Source: Candidatus Woesearchaeota archaeon (GTDB lineage: Archaea; Nanobdellota; Nanobdellia; Woesearchaeales; DSVV01). From it: a stretch of 64,000 nt of DNA. Positions 38,457-48,808 of the stretch are shown here, one piece after another. The DNA lies in the NCBI GenBank assembly GCA_018661705.1, contig JABJHR010000019.1:62001-126000 (forward strand), given 5' to 3'. Made by a program: the position numbers and the translations under genes. The notes beneath the pieces were generated by a model. It ran no database searches. It saw only the letters and a list, made by a program, of their open reading frames with translations, and was not told the DNA's origin. Within the stretch, counting starts at the first letter, position 1, and each line of letters starts with the position of its first letter.

Positions 38457-40140
38457 GAAAAATAAAATAAGTAAAGAAAATCAAAAATCAAAACTAAGGG
38501 ATGAATATGCTAGTCGTGCTTTATCTCAAATCCCACGATTATTAACTTTACTTGATAGAAATGAGTTTTCTAAAACATATGGTTCTTTTCAAAGGGCTTT
38601 TTGGTTAGATAAAAGTGATGACTTTGTTAATGCTTTACCTCAATATGGTGTTATTTCTTTGTCTTTGGTATACAATCATAAAATGCCTGGGAATATTTAT
38701 TATAAAAATTCTAAAATTAAACAATGGACAATTGCAGGAATGTTATACTGGGCAAAAGTACAACACAAAGATGGATCTTTTGATGAGTTTTATCCTAATG
38801 AACGAGGATGGGCGGGCCCAACTGGATTTTTATTATTTGCCATGGTGGAAGCATATAGGGTCTTTAAAGATTCAATGACTAAAAAAGAAAAAAGTATTTT
38901 TTTAAAGGCTTGTAAAAAAGCAGCAATTTTCTTAGGTAAATATGATGAGTCAGGAGTTTTAGCAAACCATAATGCTATGGCTCTGTTAGGGATCTATGAG
39001 GCTTATACAATTTTAAATGATCAAAAAATATTAAGGCTTTTCAAAAAGCAAATGAAAGTATTCTACGCTTTAGTTTCTCAAGAAGGTTGGTCATTAGAAT
39101 ATGATGGTCCTGACATTGGTTATTTATCTGCTACCGTTAGTTTTTTAGCAAGAATATACAAATTGGGATATAGGGATAATAAAATTCTTTCTGTAATAGA
39201 AAAATCAATAATTTTTTCAAGTTATTTTGTTTATCCAAATAATTATTATGGTGGTAGTCTTGGTACAAGACAAACATTACATTTTTATCCACATGGTTAT
39301 GAACTTTTTACAGAAAAGTTTCCTTTAGCAGGCAAAATTGCAGATCAAATGTTAATGGGGTTATGTGAAGGTAAATTAGTTCCTCCAGAGATTCAAGCAG
39401 ATCGATATTTTCTTTATCGAATTCCAGAGTTTTTATTATCTTATATCGACTATAAACCTAAAATAAAATCTCGTTTAGAAAAATTACCTTATCAAAGAAA
39501 AGATTTTTCATATTATTTTAAACATGCAGGTATTTATGTTAAAAAAGAAAAAGATCTCTATTTTTTATGTAACTTAAAAAAAGGAGGAATCATTAAGGTA
39601 TTTGATCTTAAACAGAATAAACTTATTTTTAATGATGATGGGGTTGTTGGAAAGCTTACTTCTGGTGATGTCTTAACTTCACAATGGGTTGATCCTACCT
39701 ATCAAATTTCAATTAATAAGGACTCTATCTCTGTAAAAGGAAGATTAAATTATCTTCCTCAAAAAGTATTTACTCCATTTAAAGGCTTGATTTTTAGATC
39801 TGTGATATTGGCTTTTGGATGGAATACTTTTTTAGCATATCATCTTAAAGGTATAATTAGAAAATTAATTATTTTTGGGAAAAATAGGTCTAAAATAGTT
39901 TTTAATAGAAATTTTTTTTTTTGTGATGATATTAAAGTAATTGATTCTTTTATTAATCAATCTGGAAAAAACTTTAATTTTTTTAAAATAGGTGGTTGTA
40001 CTTATTTACGGTATGTTCCTCAATCTAGATTTTTCCAACCAGTTGAATTGGAAATAGAGGGTTTTTATTTAGATTCTATTTATTTGAAGAAATTTAATCA
40101 TAAAAAAACATTTTGTATTGAAAGAAAAATAATTCCTTGA
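38422..40140 (+). CDS. Heparinase II/III-like (alpha/alpha-toroid plus beta-sandwich) candidate polysaccharide lyase/epimerase
   Basis: Helical repeat region (NHNAMALLGIYEAYTI, GWSLEYDGPDIGYLSATVSFLARIY), C-terminal beta-rich region; 35-bp overlap with upstream epimerase ORF. Confidence 0.55.
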   Translation: MKKIKTAKKTTKKNKISKENQKSKLRDEYASRALSQIPRLLTLLDRNEFSKTYGSFQRAFWLDKSDDFVNALPQYGVISLSLVYNHKMPGNIYYKNSKIKQWTIAGMLYWAKVQHKDGSFDEFYPNERGWAGPTGFLLFAMVEAYRVFKDSMTKKEKSIFLKACKKAAIFLGKYDESGVLANHNAMALLGIYEAYTILNDQKILRLFKKQMKVFYALVSQEGWSLEYDGPDIGYLSATVSFLARIYKLGYRDNKILSVIEKSIIFSSYFVYPNNYYGGSLGTRQTLHFYPHGYELFTEKFPLAGKIADQMLMGLCEGKLVPPEIQADRYFLYRIPEFLLSYIDYKPKIKSRLEKLPYQRKDFSYYFKHAGIYVKKEKDLYFLCNLKKGGIIKVFDLKQNKLIFNDDGVVGKLTSGDVLTSQWVDPTYQISINKDSISVKGRLNYLPQKVFTPFKGLIFRSVILAFGWNTFLAYHLKGIIRKLIIFGKNRSKIVFNRNFFFCDDIKVIDSFINQSGKNFNFFKIGGCTYLRYVPQSRFFQPVELEIEGFYLDSIYLKKFNHKKTFCIERKIIP

Positions 40141-40159
40141 TTTTTTCAGGGTAAAAATC

Positions 40160-40819
40160 CTATTTTTTCTTTTTTGCAATTACTAAAATATAAAAGCCTA
40201 AAAAAGGAATTTTATCCAATAGTTTTAACCACGGAACTAATAATTTAGGTGTTTTATTTGGTACGATTGCTCCACAGGTTCTACCATATATGATTTTTAA
40301 TCCTTCTTTCTTACATAACCTTTTTACATAGTTTAATGAGAATTTAGTTGCTCCTCGTTCTTCTTTCTTTAAGGCGGAAAATAAGAACATGAGTGGATTA
40401 TTTCTATTTGGTTCTGATAATACTACATATTTTTTACTTACTCTCTTCATTTCTTTTATCGCTCTTGAAGGCCGATTTAAATGATGCATTAAGTTTGAAC
40501 AAAATACAACCTCAAATGAATTTTTCTTTTCTTTTAGTTTATTTGCATCTTGTACTTCACAATTTTTAATAGGATTTAATTGGACCATTTTTTCAGAGAA
40601 ATCTACAGCCTTAACATTAAATACTCTTGATAAAGGTACTGTAAAGAAACCATTGCCACATCCAACTTCTAATAAACTTAGTTTTTTGTTACTCTTAATC
40701 TTTCTTAATATTGTTCTGATTTTGGGATATGTAAATGCTTTTACAGCAGGATGATTATAATTTCTTCTTACTGTTAATTCTTCTCTTTCCCAATATTTTT
40801 TTTGAATTGAATGTTTCAT
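40160..40819 (-). CDS. SAM-dependent methyltransferase
   Basis: LLEVGCGNGFFTVPLSRVF, CSNLMHHLNRPSRAIKEMKRVSKKYVVLSEPNRNN. Confidence 0.85.
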   Translation of the reverse strand: MKHSIQKKYWEREELTVRRNYNHPAVKAFTYPKIRTILRKIKSNKKLSLLEVGCGNGFFTVPLSRVFNVKAVDFSEKMVQLNPIKNCEVQDANKLKEKKNSFEVVFCSNLMHHLNRPSRAIKEMKRVSKKYVVLSEPNRNNPLMFLFSALKKEERGATKFSLNYVKRLCKKEGLKIIYGRTCGAIVPNKTPKLLVPWLKLLDKIPFLGFYILVIAKKKK

Positions 40820-41712
40820 TTTTTCACCCAGTATTTAGCCATCATATGTGCAAGTATTCCAAATAAAAAGACTTGAAGTCCAGATAATAGGAATAATAAA
40901 ACTGTTACATCCATTAATCTTCCTAATGCTTGGTAACTATATATGGCTATTATGAATCCTACTAAAAATAAGAGTATACTTATCATACTAAAAATTTTTA
41001 GTGGATTAAATAATAATGTTAGTCTTAATAATAACTGTGTAAAATTATAGAAATCAAAAGGGCTTATACTTGATTTTCCTTTTCTTTTGTAATATTTTAT
41101 GGGAATATATCTTACCTTATATCCATTGCATATGAATGACATAGTTATTGTTGATGTGAAAGAAAATTTACTGGGATATAAATTCCAAAATTCTAAACTC
41201 TTTTTTTTATTAAATATTCTCATCCCACAATTAAGGTCTGGTATTTTTCTTCCTGCTAAATAACTTGCAAAGTTATTTAAGAAAAATTTTGCTGGTCTTC
41301 GCATTAAAGGAATATTTGCTTTAGATTTTTTTCTATTACCAATTACCATATCATATCTTTCTTTTAGTCTTATAAATTTAGGAATATCTTTAACAGGATA
41401 TGTTCCATCGGCATCAATTATAATAATCCAATCACCCTTAGATGCCTTTATTCCTGTTTTTATAGAAGCACCATAACCTCGATTTATATTATGGTGTATT
41501 ACTTTAATTCCTTTAATAGAATCAAGGATCTTACCAGATTTATCTAATGAACTATCATTAATTGCAATTATTTCTATCTTTTCATCTAATTTTTTAGATA
41601 CTTCTCTAATCCCCAATATAGTGCTTTTAACTGATCTTTCTTCATTATAAACGGGAATAACTATTGATGTTTTATATTGCATTTTCGTAGTAATTTTAGT
41701 CCTCGCTATCAA
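40816..41712 (-). CDS. Glycosyltransferase family 2, dolichol-P-mannose-synthase-like with C-terminal TM
   Basis: IVIPVYNEERSV, IINADGTYP-type motif (IIIDADGTYPVKDIP), DLNCGMRIFNK; 4-bp overlap with downstream gene. Confidence 0.9.
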   Translation of the reverse strand: MIARTKITTKMQYKTSIVIPVYNEERSVKSTILGIREVSKKLDEKIEIIAINDSSLDKSGKILDSIKGIKVIHHNINRGYGASIKTGIKASKGDWIIIIDADGTYPVKDIPKFIRLKERYDMVIGNRKKSKANIPLMRRPAKFFLNNFASYLAGRKIPDLNCGMRIFNKKKSLEFWNLYPSKFSFTSTITMSFICNGYKVRYIPIKYYKRKGKSSISPFDFYNFTQLLLRLTLLFNPLKIFSMISILLFLVGFIIAIYSYQALGRLMDVTVLLFLLSGLQVFLFGILAHMMAKYWVKK

Positions 41713-41841
41713 AGTAATGTTCTATTTTTTGTTTTCTTCTTATTTATTTAAAGTAATTTAGTTCCATTTATATTGTTTATTGATTACAGGGAAAATTATA
41801 ATTCATAATACTTATATAGGCCATACCCTTTTTTTGTCACT

Positions 41842-43113
41842 ATGAATTTAAAAAAAGTATGTATTGTTGGTTTGGGCTATGTTGGATTACCTTTGGCCTG
41901 TTTATGTGCTGAAAAGGGCTATTTGACAATTGGTTATGATATTAATGCTAATTTAATCTCTGATTTAAAAAAAGGGATAACTATTCTTGAAGATGCAGAA
42001 CTTAAAGTTAAAATTCAAAATTTAGCTGAAAAAATAATTTATTCACAGGATCCTGAAATAATACACACAGCAGATATTGTGATTATTTGTGTTCCCACCC
42101 CAATTACTTCAGATCATAAGCCAAACTTGGATCCATTAATTAATGCTGTTAATACGATAAAATCAAATCTTAAAACTGGTGCTTTAGTGGTTCTTGAGTC
42201 CACTATTTTTCCAGGAACTACTGAAGATATAATTTTACCTCTTTTTGATAATTTAATTTGTGGTGAAGATTATTTTCTTGCACATTGTCCTGAAAGAATT
42301 GATCCAGGAAATTTAAAATGGAATGTTAGTAATATTCCTCGTGTTGTAGGTGGTGTTAGTGAAATATGTACCACTCATGCTTTTAATTTTTATAACTCAA
42401 TTATTGATGCAGAAATTTTAAAACTTAATTCAGTTAAGGCAGTTGAGGCAACAAAAGTAATGGAAAACTCTTTTAGAGATATTAATATTGCTTTTATGAA
42501 TGAATTAGCAATGTCATTTGAAAAAATGGGAATTGATATCACAGAAGTAATAAAAGCCGCCTCTACAAAGCCATTTTCATTTATGCCACATTGGCCAGGT
42601 TGTGGTGTTGGTGGACATTGTATTCCTGTTGATCCTTATTATTTAATTGAAAAAGCCAAACAAAGTGGTTTTGAGCATAAATTCCTTAAACTTGCAAGAC
42701 AGATTAATAATTCAATGCCTAATTATACTGTTCAAAAAGTAGTAGATGGTTTGAATGAAATTGGGAAATCTGTTAAAGGATCTAAAGTTACTATTCTAGG
42801 TCTTGCTTATAAGCCAGATGTTAGTGATATAAGAGAATCGCCATCTTTTAAGATTATTGAATTATTAAAAAAGAAAGGTGCAAATTTAATTATTTATGAT
42901 CCTTTTGTATTAGATCATTCTAATGTACTCACCCTTGATGAAGCTTTACATTGTGATTGTGTTGTATTAGTCACCTCTCATTCTCAATTTAAAACAATTT
43001 CATCTGATCTTTTAAAGCAAAAAGATGTGCGTGTTTTAATTGATGGTCGAAATTTCTTTAATGGGAAAGAAATTATTGATCAAGGAATTGTATATAAGGG
43101 TATTGGTAAATAA
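41842..43113 (+). CDS. Nucleotide-sugar dehydrogenase (UDP-HexNAc 6-dehydrogenase type)
   Basis: VCIVGLGYVGLPLACLCAEKG, LESTIFPGTTED, HCPERIDPGN, PGCGVGGHCIPVDPYYLI. Confidence 0.93.
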   Translation: MNLKKVCIVGLGYVGLPLACLCAEKGYLTIGYDINANLISDLKKGITILEDAELKVKIQNLAEKIIYSQDPEIIHTADIVIICVPTPITSDHKPNLDPLINAVNTIKSNLKTGALVVLESTIFPGTTEDIILPLFDNLICGEDYFLAHCPERIDPGNLKWNVSNIPRVVGGVSEICTTHAFNFYNSIIDAEILKLNSVKAVEATKVMENSFRDINIAFMNELAMSFEKMGIDITEVIKAASTKPFSFMPHWPGCGVGGHCIPVDPYYLIEKAKQSGFEHKFLKLARQINNSMPNYTVQKVVDGLNEIGKSVKGSKVTILGLAYKPDVSDIRESPSFKIIELLKKKGANLIIYDPFVLDHSNVLTLDEALHCDCVVLVTSHSQFKTISSDLLKQKDVRVLIDGRNFFNGKEIIDQGIVYKGIGK

Positions 43114-43332
43114 TTGTGTTTATGTATGTACTTTATTTTGATTAATCAAATTTGTTTAAATTCACCACCTTTTTGTTATAAATTTTTGAGATTTTGAACT
43201 AGTACTACATAACATTTATAAATTCTTTTTTATTAAATCCCTTTATATTTAATCATCTTTAATTAACGTTAATAATAATTAATTTTAATGATTAAATTAA
43301 TAATATTACAATAAGATTGGTTAAACAGAAAA

Positions 43333-44751
43333 ATGAAGACACTTTTTATTAATCCACCATTTACTTCTTATGGTAGAGGTATAAAGGGCTATGGTGGCCA
43401 GTCAATGCCCATTAATTTAGCCTATTTGGCATCTTTTTTAATTGAGAATGGTTACACTAATACAAATATCTTGGACGCAGAGGTATTAAATCTAAGTTAC
43501 AAAGAAGTTATATTACATATAAAAAAAGCTAATCCAGATATTATAGGATTTACTTCTCCAACTCCTGCTTTTCAACAAGTAGTTGATATTTCACAAGTAA
43601 TTAAGAAACATTTTCCTAATATTAAAATTATTATAGGTGGTGTTCATCCTTCTGCAATGCCTTTTAGTACGATGGATGAAGGGTGTTTTGATTATATTTG
43701 TTATGGTGAGGGAGAAATTACCATGCTTGAGCTTGTTAAGGCTCTTGAGAAAGATAATCCCAATTTATCAAAGATTGATGGGCTTATATTTAAGAAGGGG
43801 AAAAAAACAATTCAAAATAAACCAAGAAAATTAATTGAAAATCTAGATATTTTGCCATTTCCAGCAAGAAATCTTTTACCACTTAAGTTATATTATCCTT
43901 CTCCAGCAAAAAGTGTTAGTGAAAAAAATGGTACTTCAATAATCACTTCTCGGGGTTGTCCTTTTAATTGTACATATTGTGTTGCCAAGGTTGTGTGGAC
44001 AAGAAGAGTTAGATTTAGATCTGCAAAAAATGTTGTAGATGAGATGGAGGAGTGTGTTAAAAGATATAATCTTGGTGAGTTTAATCTTCATGATGAGCTT
44101 TTTACTGCATCAGAAAAAAGAGTAATCGAAATTTGTAAAGAGATTTTAAAACGGAAATTAGATGTTTCTTGGGTTTGTATGGCAAGAGTGGACACAATAC
44201 ATTCTGAAAGAATGTTAAGATATATGAAAAAAGCAGGTTGTGGTAAGATTGTGTTTGGTTTTGAATCAGGTTCACAAAAAGTTTTAGATCTAATGAATAA
44301 AGGCACTACTATTGAACAAGCAATAAAAGCTGTAAGAAAGGTAAAAAAAGTTAATATTAAATCTGCGGGTAGTTTTATGCTTGGTAATATTGGGGAGACT
44401 AGAAAGACTATGAGGCAGACAATTGATTTTGCAAAGAAATTAAATACCGACACAACGGTTTTTTTTCAAACTAGTCCTTATCCGGGAACGCAAATTTATT
44501 ATACTGCATTAAAAGAAGGTTATCTTGGAAAGGATTTAAAATGGAGAGATTTTGCTTTACTATCAAAGAATCAGCCAGCATTAAATTTACCTAATTTGCC
44601 CCCTCATGTTGTTAAAAAATGGGTTAGAAAGGCATATAGGGAGTTTTATTTTAGACCAGGTTATCTTCTTAATCAATTATCTTGTATTAGGAGTATACGT
44701 GATATCAACAGAATGTGGAACGGTGTAAAATTATTAGTTCAAGTGGGTTAA
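43333..44751 (+). CDS. B12-binding-domain radical SAM protein
   Basis: TLFINPPFTSYGRG..., IGGVHPSAMP, ITSRGCPFNCTYCVAKVVW, FGFESGSQKVLDLMNKG. Confidence 0.92.
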   Translation: MKTLFINPPFTSYGRGIKGYGGQSMPINLAYLASFLIENGYTNTNILDAEVLNLSYKEVILHIKKANPDIIGFTSPTPAFQQVVDISQVIKKHFPNIKIIIGGVHPSAMPFSTMDEGCFDYICYGEGEITMLELVKALEKDNPNLSKIDGLIFKKGKKTIQNKPRKLIENLDILPFPARNLLPLKLYYPSPAKSVSEKNGTSIITSRGCPFNCTYCVAKVVWTRRVRFRSAKNVVDEMEECVKRYNLGEFNLHDELFTASEKRVIEICKEILKRKLDVSWVCMARVDTIHSERMLRYMKKAGCGKIVFGFESGSQKVLDLMNKGTTIEQAIKAVRKVKKVNIKSAGSFMLGNIGETRKTMRQTIDFAKKLNTDTTVFFQTSPYPGTQIYYTALKEGYLGKDLKWRDFALLSKNQPALNLPNLPPHVVKKWVRKAYREFYFRPGYLLNQLSCIRSIRDINRMWNGVKLLVQVG

Positions 44752-45689
44752 TGTTGTGTTTTTAATTTTTTTCTAAGAAATAATATTAATCCTGGTAAAC
44801 CCATAATTAAATTTATTAAGAATATTAAAAGCGAAAAAGCAACTGTTGTTTCTTTATTTATTCCTATTTGTGAAAATAAGATTAATAGTGTGGCATCTCT
44901 TGTCCCTAAGCCATTAAAGCTTATTGGTATTAATGTAATTAAAGAGGTTATTGCTATGCTTGCTGCCAAATAATAAAAGCTTATATCTATATTAATTGAT
45001 ACAGCAAGAACATAAATCATTATAAAATAGAGAATCCATCCAATTAATGTGAGGACAAGCTGAACTATGTAATCTGTTGGTTTAATTAATTTTATTGAAT
45101 TTATTAATTCTTTGAAGGTTTCTTTTGACTTATTTTTTATTTTTTTAGGTAAAATAAATCTATAAGATAATTTTAGTATTTTTTTCCAGAATAATATTAA
45201 TATTATCCCTATGATTGTGCTTATTACAATTATTATGGTTAAAAGATTAAAATATCCTTCAAATGATTTTGAGATGAGAAATAAACTAAGATATCCAATA
45301 ATTATTAACGTTAGTAAGTCATATATTCTATCAATAATTGTTGATACAAATGATCTTAACATGGAATTTTCTTTATTTTTTATATAGACTGCTTTAAATA
45401 GTTCACCTAACTTTCCGGGGGAAATATTTCCAAAATATATGCCAATATTATACAAATAAAAACATTTCAAAAAGTTAGTTTCTTTAAGTTTTAATGATCT
45501 TGTTATTAATAGCCATCTATATGATTTAACTACAATTATTAAGATTATTAATACAAATCCCCCTACTAAGTATTTTATATTAATCATTTTTAGTATTGAG
45601 AAAACAGTTGTATAATCTATATTTAATAAGATTACAGCGAATATTATTAATCCCAGACTTTTAATTATATGGGGTAATTTTATGTCCAT
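44748..45689 (-). CDS. Lysylphosphatidylglycerol synthase TM-like / flippase-like (UPF0104) membrane protein
   Basis: YRWLLITRSLKLKETNFLKCFYLYNIGIYFGNISPGKLGELFKAVYIK; polytopic; FNGLGTRDATLLILFSQIG. Confidence 0.85.
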   Translation of the reverse strand: MDIKLPHIIKSLGLIIFAVILLNIDYTTVFSILKMINIKYLVGGFVLIILIIVVKSYRWLLITRSLKLKETNFLKCFYLYNIGIYFGNISPGKLGELFKAVYIKNKENSMLRSFVSTIIDRIYDLLTLIIIGYLSLFLISKSFEGYFNLLTIIIVISTIIGIILILFWKKILKLSYRFILPKKIKNKSKETFKELINSIKLIKPTDYIVQLVLTLIGWILYFIMIYVLAVSINIDISFYYLAASIAITSLITLIPISFNGLGTRDATLLILFSQIGINKETTVAFSLLIFLINLIMGLPGLILFLRKKLKTQH

Positions 45690-45842
45690 TTTAATGGTTA
45701 AATATTGCTGATCTCTTTATATTTTTAATGCAACATTTGAACAATTTATTTGGGATAACTAGGGCCAAGGATTTATTTTTTATATAGTATCTATGTTTCT
45801 AAAACTTTATTAATTGTCAGGTAATTCTCTCAATTACAACTT

Positions 45843-47657
45843 ATGGGCTTTAAAATGGGAAGAATAATTAAAAAAGGGAATAATTTGTACACTATTGCCC
45901 TAATTTTATTCTTTCTTTCTGTCGCTTCTCAATTAATTACATTAGGATATCCAATTCCAGGTGATAGTGTTGTTTTTGCAGACATAACTGAGAAGTTTCA
46001 TAATCAAAATTATATCACTCATATTTCTGAATCAGCTTTAAATAAAGTTCTACCCTTATACTCTTTTATTAGTTCAATTTTTATGTCTCTAACCAATGCT
46101 CCGGATGCAATTAGATTATTAAGCATCTTATCTAGTAGTTTAACAATTGTTTTAATCTATTTATTTGCAAGGGCAATGAAGCTTTCTACTTTAGTAAGTA
46201 TTCTTGTTGCTTTACTGGTACTATTTAATCCGTGGTATTTTTATTATACCTCTACTTTACCATTAACAGAAAGTTTATCTGTATTTTTAGTTACCTTTGC
46301 CTATTTTCTTTACTATCTTGAACATAGGTACCTTAGTGCGATTTTTTTTAGTTTGTCAATTATGACTAGGCATACTAATGCATTATTTGTTATTCCAATA
46401 TGTTTCTTATATTTTTTAAAAATTTTTAGATCTTGTAAAAATAATAAACATAATAAATATTATAAACTAAAAACACTTAAGGATATGTATCCTCAAATTA
46501 AAATATTACTTCTTTTTAGCTTGATTGTTTTTTCTCCTTTTGTTCTTTGGATGGGATATAATTCTTATAATCAGGTAGACATCCAGGATACTGATTATGT
46601 TGGCCATCTCGAATTGAATCCTAACAAAGGATTATCAATTGTTCCCGTCTATTTTCAGGTTCTTGGAGAATACATCTTAAAAGTATTACCAATTATGTTT
46701 CTTTTTCTGTTACCTTTAATAATTATTAATTATTTTTTTGTGCTCAATTATAAAAAATGCTCTAAACACAAGTTAATGGAAAAACCAATCACAAAGTTTT
46801 GGAACAAAGTAGTGAGGAAAGTAAGAGATAAAGAGAAAGTTTTTTGGATATTAATATTAATTGCATTTCTTTTACATTTGTTATTTTACTCATGGTGGGT
46901 TGCTATCATGGTTGACCAGTTCTTCCAAGGTATTTGGGAGAAAATAAGATATCTTGTTCTTTTTATTCCATTATTTACTTTAATGGCTTTTCGTTTTGAT
47001 TTAATATCACTCCTTAGTGAAGCTTATAAAAAAATTAACAAAAGTAAAAGTTACAAAAAAAGATCTGGTAAGTATAAAAAAGTTTATTGTTTCATGTTGA
47101 ACAAACGATTATTGTGTTTTATACTATTATTAATATTTATATCACTTACTGGTTTTGTTAATTTAGGTTTTGTTAAAGACCACGTTGACAAGGTAATTCC
47201 TTCAAAAAGTATTTATGCACAACGTTCATGGCACCAACACCAAGCGATTTCTTTATTTTACAATTATTTAGGAGAACAAGAAATTCAAAAGGGGGTTGTT
47301 GTAATTGGTGTGCTTAGTAAAGAATCAGAGATGGGTCATATAAATTATTATCTTGGTGATTATTTTAATAAGGGATCGGTTAAGATAAATTATATTGCTC
47401 TAAAGACTCAAGAAAAATTAACAAATAAAGAAGTAAATACAACAATTCAAAAGAATAACAATTATTTTGAAGATAAGTTAGTATTTATTTTTTCTGAATT
47501 TAGTAAAGAAGATACAATTAATCGATTAAAAGAGTATTCTGTTATAGAGGATATTAAAATTAAAAAGGTCATACAAACAAAAAGCCAACCATTTGTATCT
47601 CTTTTTAGTACAGAAGGGCTTTACATAAATAAACAAACAATTGTAGAAATAAATTAA
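45843..47657 (+). CDS. Polytopic membrane glycosyltransferase (GT-C, ArnT/PMT-like)
   Basis: GYPIPGDSVVFADITEKF N-terminal loop, many TM, STLPLTESLSVFLVTFAYFLY. Confidence 0.75.
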   Translation: MGFKMGRIIKKGNNLYTIALILFFLSVASQLITLGYPIPGDSVVFADITEKFHNQNYITHISESALNKVLPLYSFISSIFMSLTNAPDAIRLLSILSSSLTIVLIYLFARAMKLSTLVSILVALLVLFNPWYFYYTSTLPLTESLSVFLVTFAYFLYYLEHRYLSAIFFSLSIMTRHTNALFVIPICFLYFLKIFRSCKNNKHNKYYKLKTLKDMYPQIKILLLFSLIVFSPFVLWMGYNSYNQVDIQDTDYVGHLELNPNKGLSIVPVYFQVLGEYILKVLPIMFLFLLPLIIINYFFVLNYKKCSKHKLMEKPITKFWNKVVRKVRDKEKVFWILILIAFLLHLLFYSWWVAIMVDQFFQGIWEKIRYLVLFIPLFTLMAFRFDLISLLSEAYKKINKSKSYKKRSGKYKKVYCFMLNKRLLCFILLLIFISLTGFVNLGFVKDHVDKVIPSKSIYAQRSWHQHQAISLFYNYLGEQEIQKGVVVIGVLSKESEMGHINYYLGDYFNKGSVKINYIALKTQEKLTNKEVNTTIQKNNNYFEDKLVFIFSEFSKEDTINRLKEYSVIEDIKIKKVIQTKSQPFVSLFSTEGLYINKQTIVEIN

Positions 47658-48493
47658 CGTTTTAGTAAATTTCTAAAGAAACTTTTAAGAAGTACATTTC
47701 CTGTTCCCAAGGCATTTACTTTTGAGTCTCCCCCCATTCTTCTTCTATAAGGTACTGGAACTTCTTTAATTCTTAATTTTGCTTTTGAAGCTTCAAATAA
47801 TAACTCTAGGTCTGGCCATTCTTTTTCACTTAATTTTCCTGCTAGTTTTTTTCTAACAAATGCTTTAGACCCACAAAAGACGTCTGTAAACCATGTTCTT
47901 AATACAATTGAAGTCATGAATGCAAAAATCTTGTTTCCAATTTTATTTGTTGTAGTCATAGCTCCTTTTTCCATAGGGTAGAAAAATCTAGTCCCATTAA
48001 CAAAATCAACTTCACCATTAAAGATTGGTTTAACTAATCTTGCTAATTCTTGTCCTCCTACTGTTAAATCTCCATCCATAATAATAACAACATCACCTTT
48101 TGCTTTTTCTAATCCTAATAAAAAGGCCCCACCTTTTCCTCTTTTTTCAGAAGAATGGTGGACAAATACATTTCCTAATTCTTTCCCAATTTTTTCTGCA
48201 ATTTCTGTTGTTTTATCTTTACCATCATCCATAACAAGAATTTCTACTTCCCATGCCATTTTTGGAATATCTCGAAGACATCTTTCAATATTTTCTTCTT
48301 CATTATATGTTGGAATGATTATTGATAATGATTTGTAAGGTATAGTTTCATTATCATTTGTTTTTATATTCTCAATTTTGTTTATTTCCATTTTCTTTCT
48401 TTTTATATGTGTGTCTTTATTAATTTTGTTGTGATCCGTCTTCTCTAAATAAGTCTGGGTCATTTGGATTAAATGGTTCAGATAGTAATACAA
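47654..48493 (-). CDS. Glycosyltransferase family 2
   Basis: SIIIPTYNEEENIERCLRDI, KRGKGGAFLLGLEKAKGDVVIIMDGDLT, DVFCGSKAF, YRRRMGGDSKVN. Confidence 0.92.
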   Translation of the reverse strand: MYYYLNHLIQMTQTYLEKTDHNKINKDTHIKRKKMEINKIENIKTNDNETIPYKSLSIIIPTYNEEENIERCLRDIPKMAWEVEILVMDDGKDKTTEIAEKIGKELGNVFVHHSSEKRGKGGAFLLGLEKAKGDVVIIMDGDLTVGGQELARLVKPIFNGEVDFVNGTRFFYPMEKGAMTTTNKIGNKIFAFMTSIVLRTWFTDVFCGSKAFVRKKLAGKLSEKEWPDLELLFEASKAKLRIKEVPVPYRRRMGGDSKVNALGTGNVLLKSFFRNLLKR

Positions 48494-48794
48494 TAAATTC
48501 CAGATCTGTTAGTGCTTCAACAATGTGTACTTCATATGGCTCAACGATAAAACAATCACCTTTTTTCATTATTGCAGTTATTTCTTCTTCACTTTTTATG
48601 TTTTTAATTGTTAGCTTTAATTCTCCTCCAACAATATAGAAAAATTCATTGCAACTTTTATGGTAATGATTTCCTCTTATAGTTCCCATTTTTGTAAATG
48701 AGTGATTTATTTGTTTCCAAACACCATCCTGCATTATTTCTATGAGATAACCTCTTTCATCACTTAATTTATTAACTGGTTTTATTATTTTCAT
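48420..48794 (-). CDS. Cupin-fold protein (sugar isomerase/WxcM-like)
   Basis: MGTIRGNHYHKSCNEFFYIVGGELKL...GDCFIVEPYEVHIVEAL. Confidence 0.85.
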   Translation of the reverse strand: MKIIKPVNKLSDERGYLIEIMQDGVWKQINHSFTKMGTIRGNHYHKSCNEFFYIVGGELKLTIKNIKSEEEITAIMKKGDCFIVEPYEVHIVEALTDLEFIVLLSEPFNPNDPDLFREDGSQQN

Positions 48795-48808
48795 TTTATC
48801 ATCCTACT

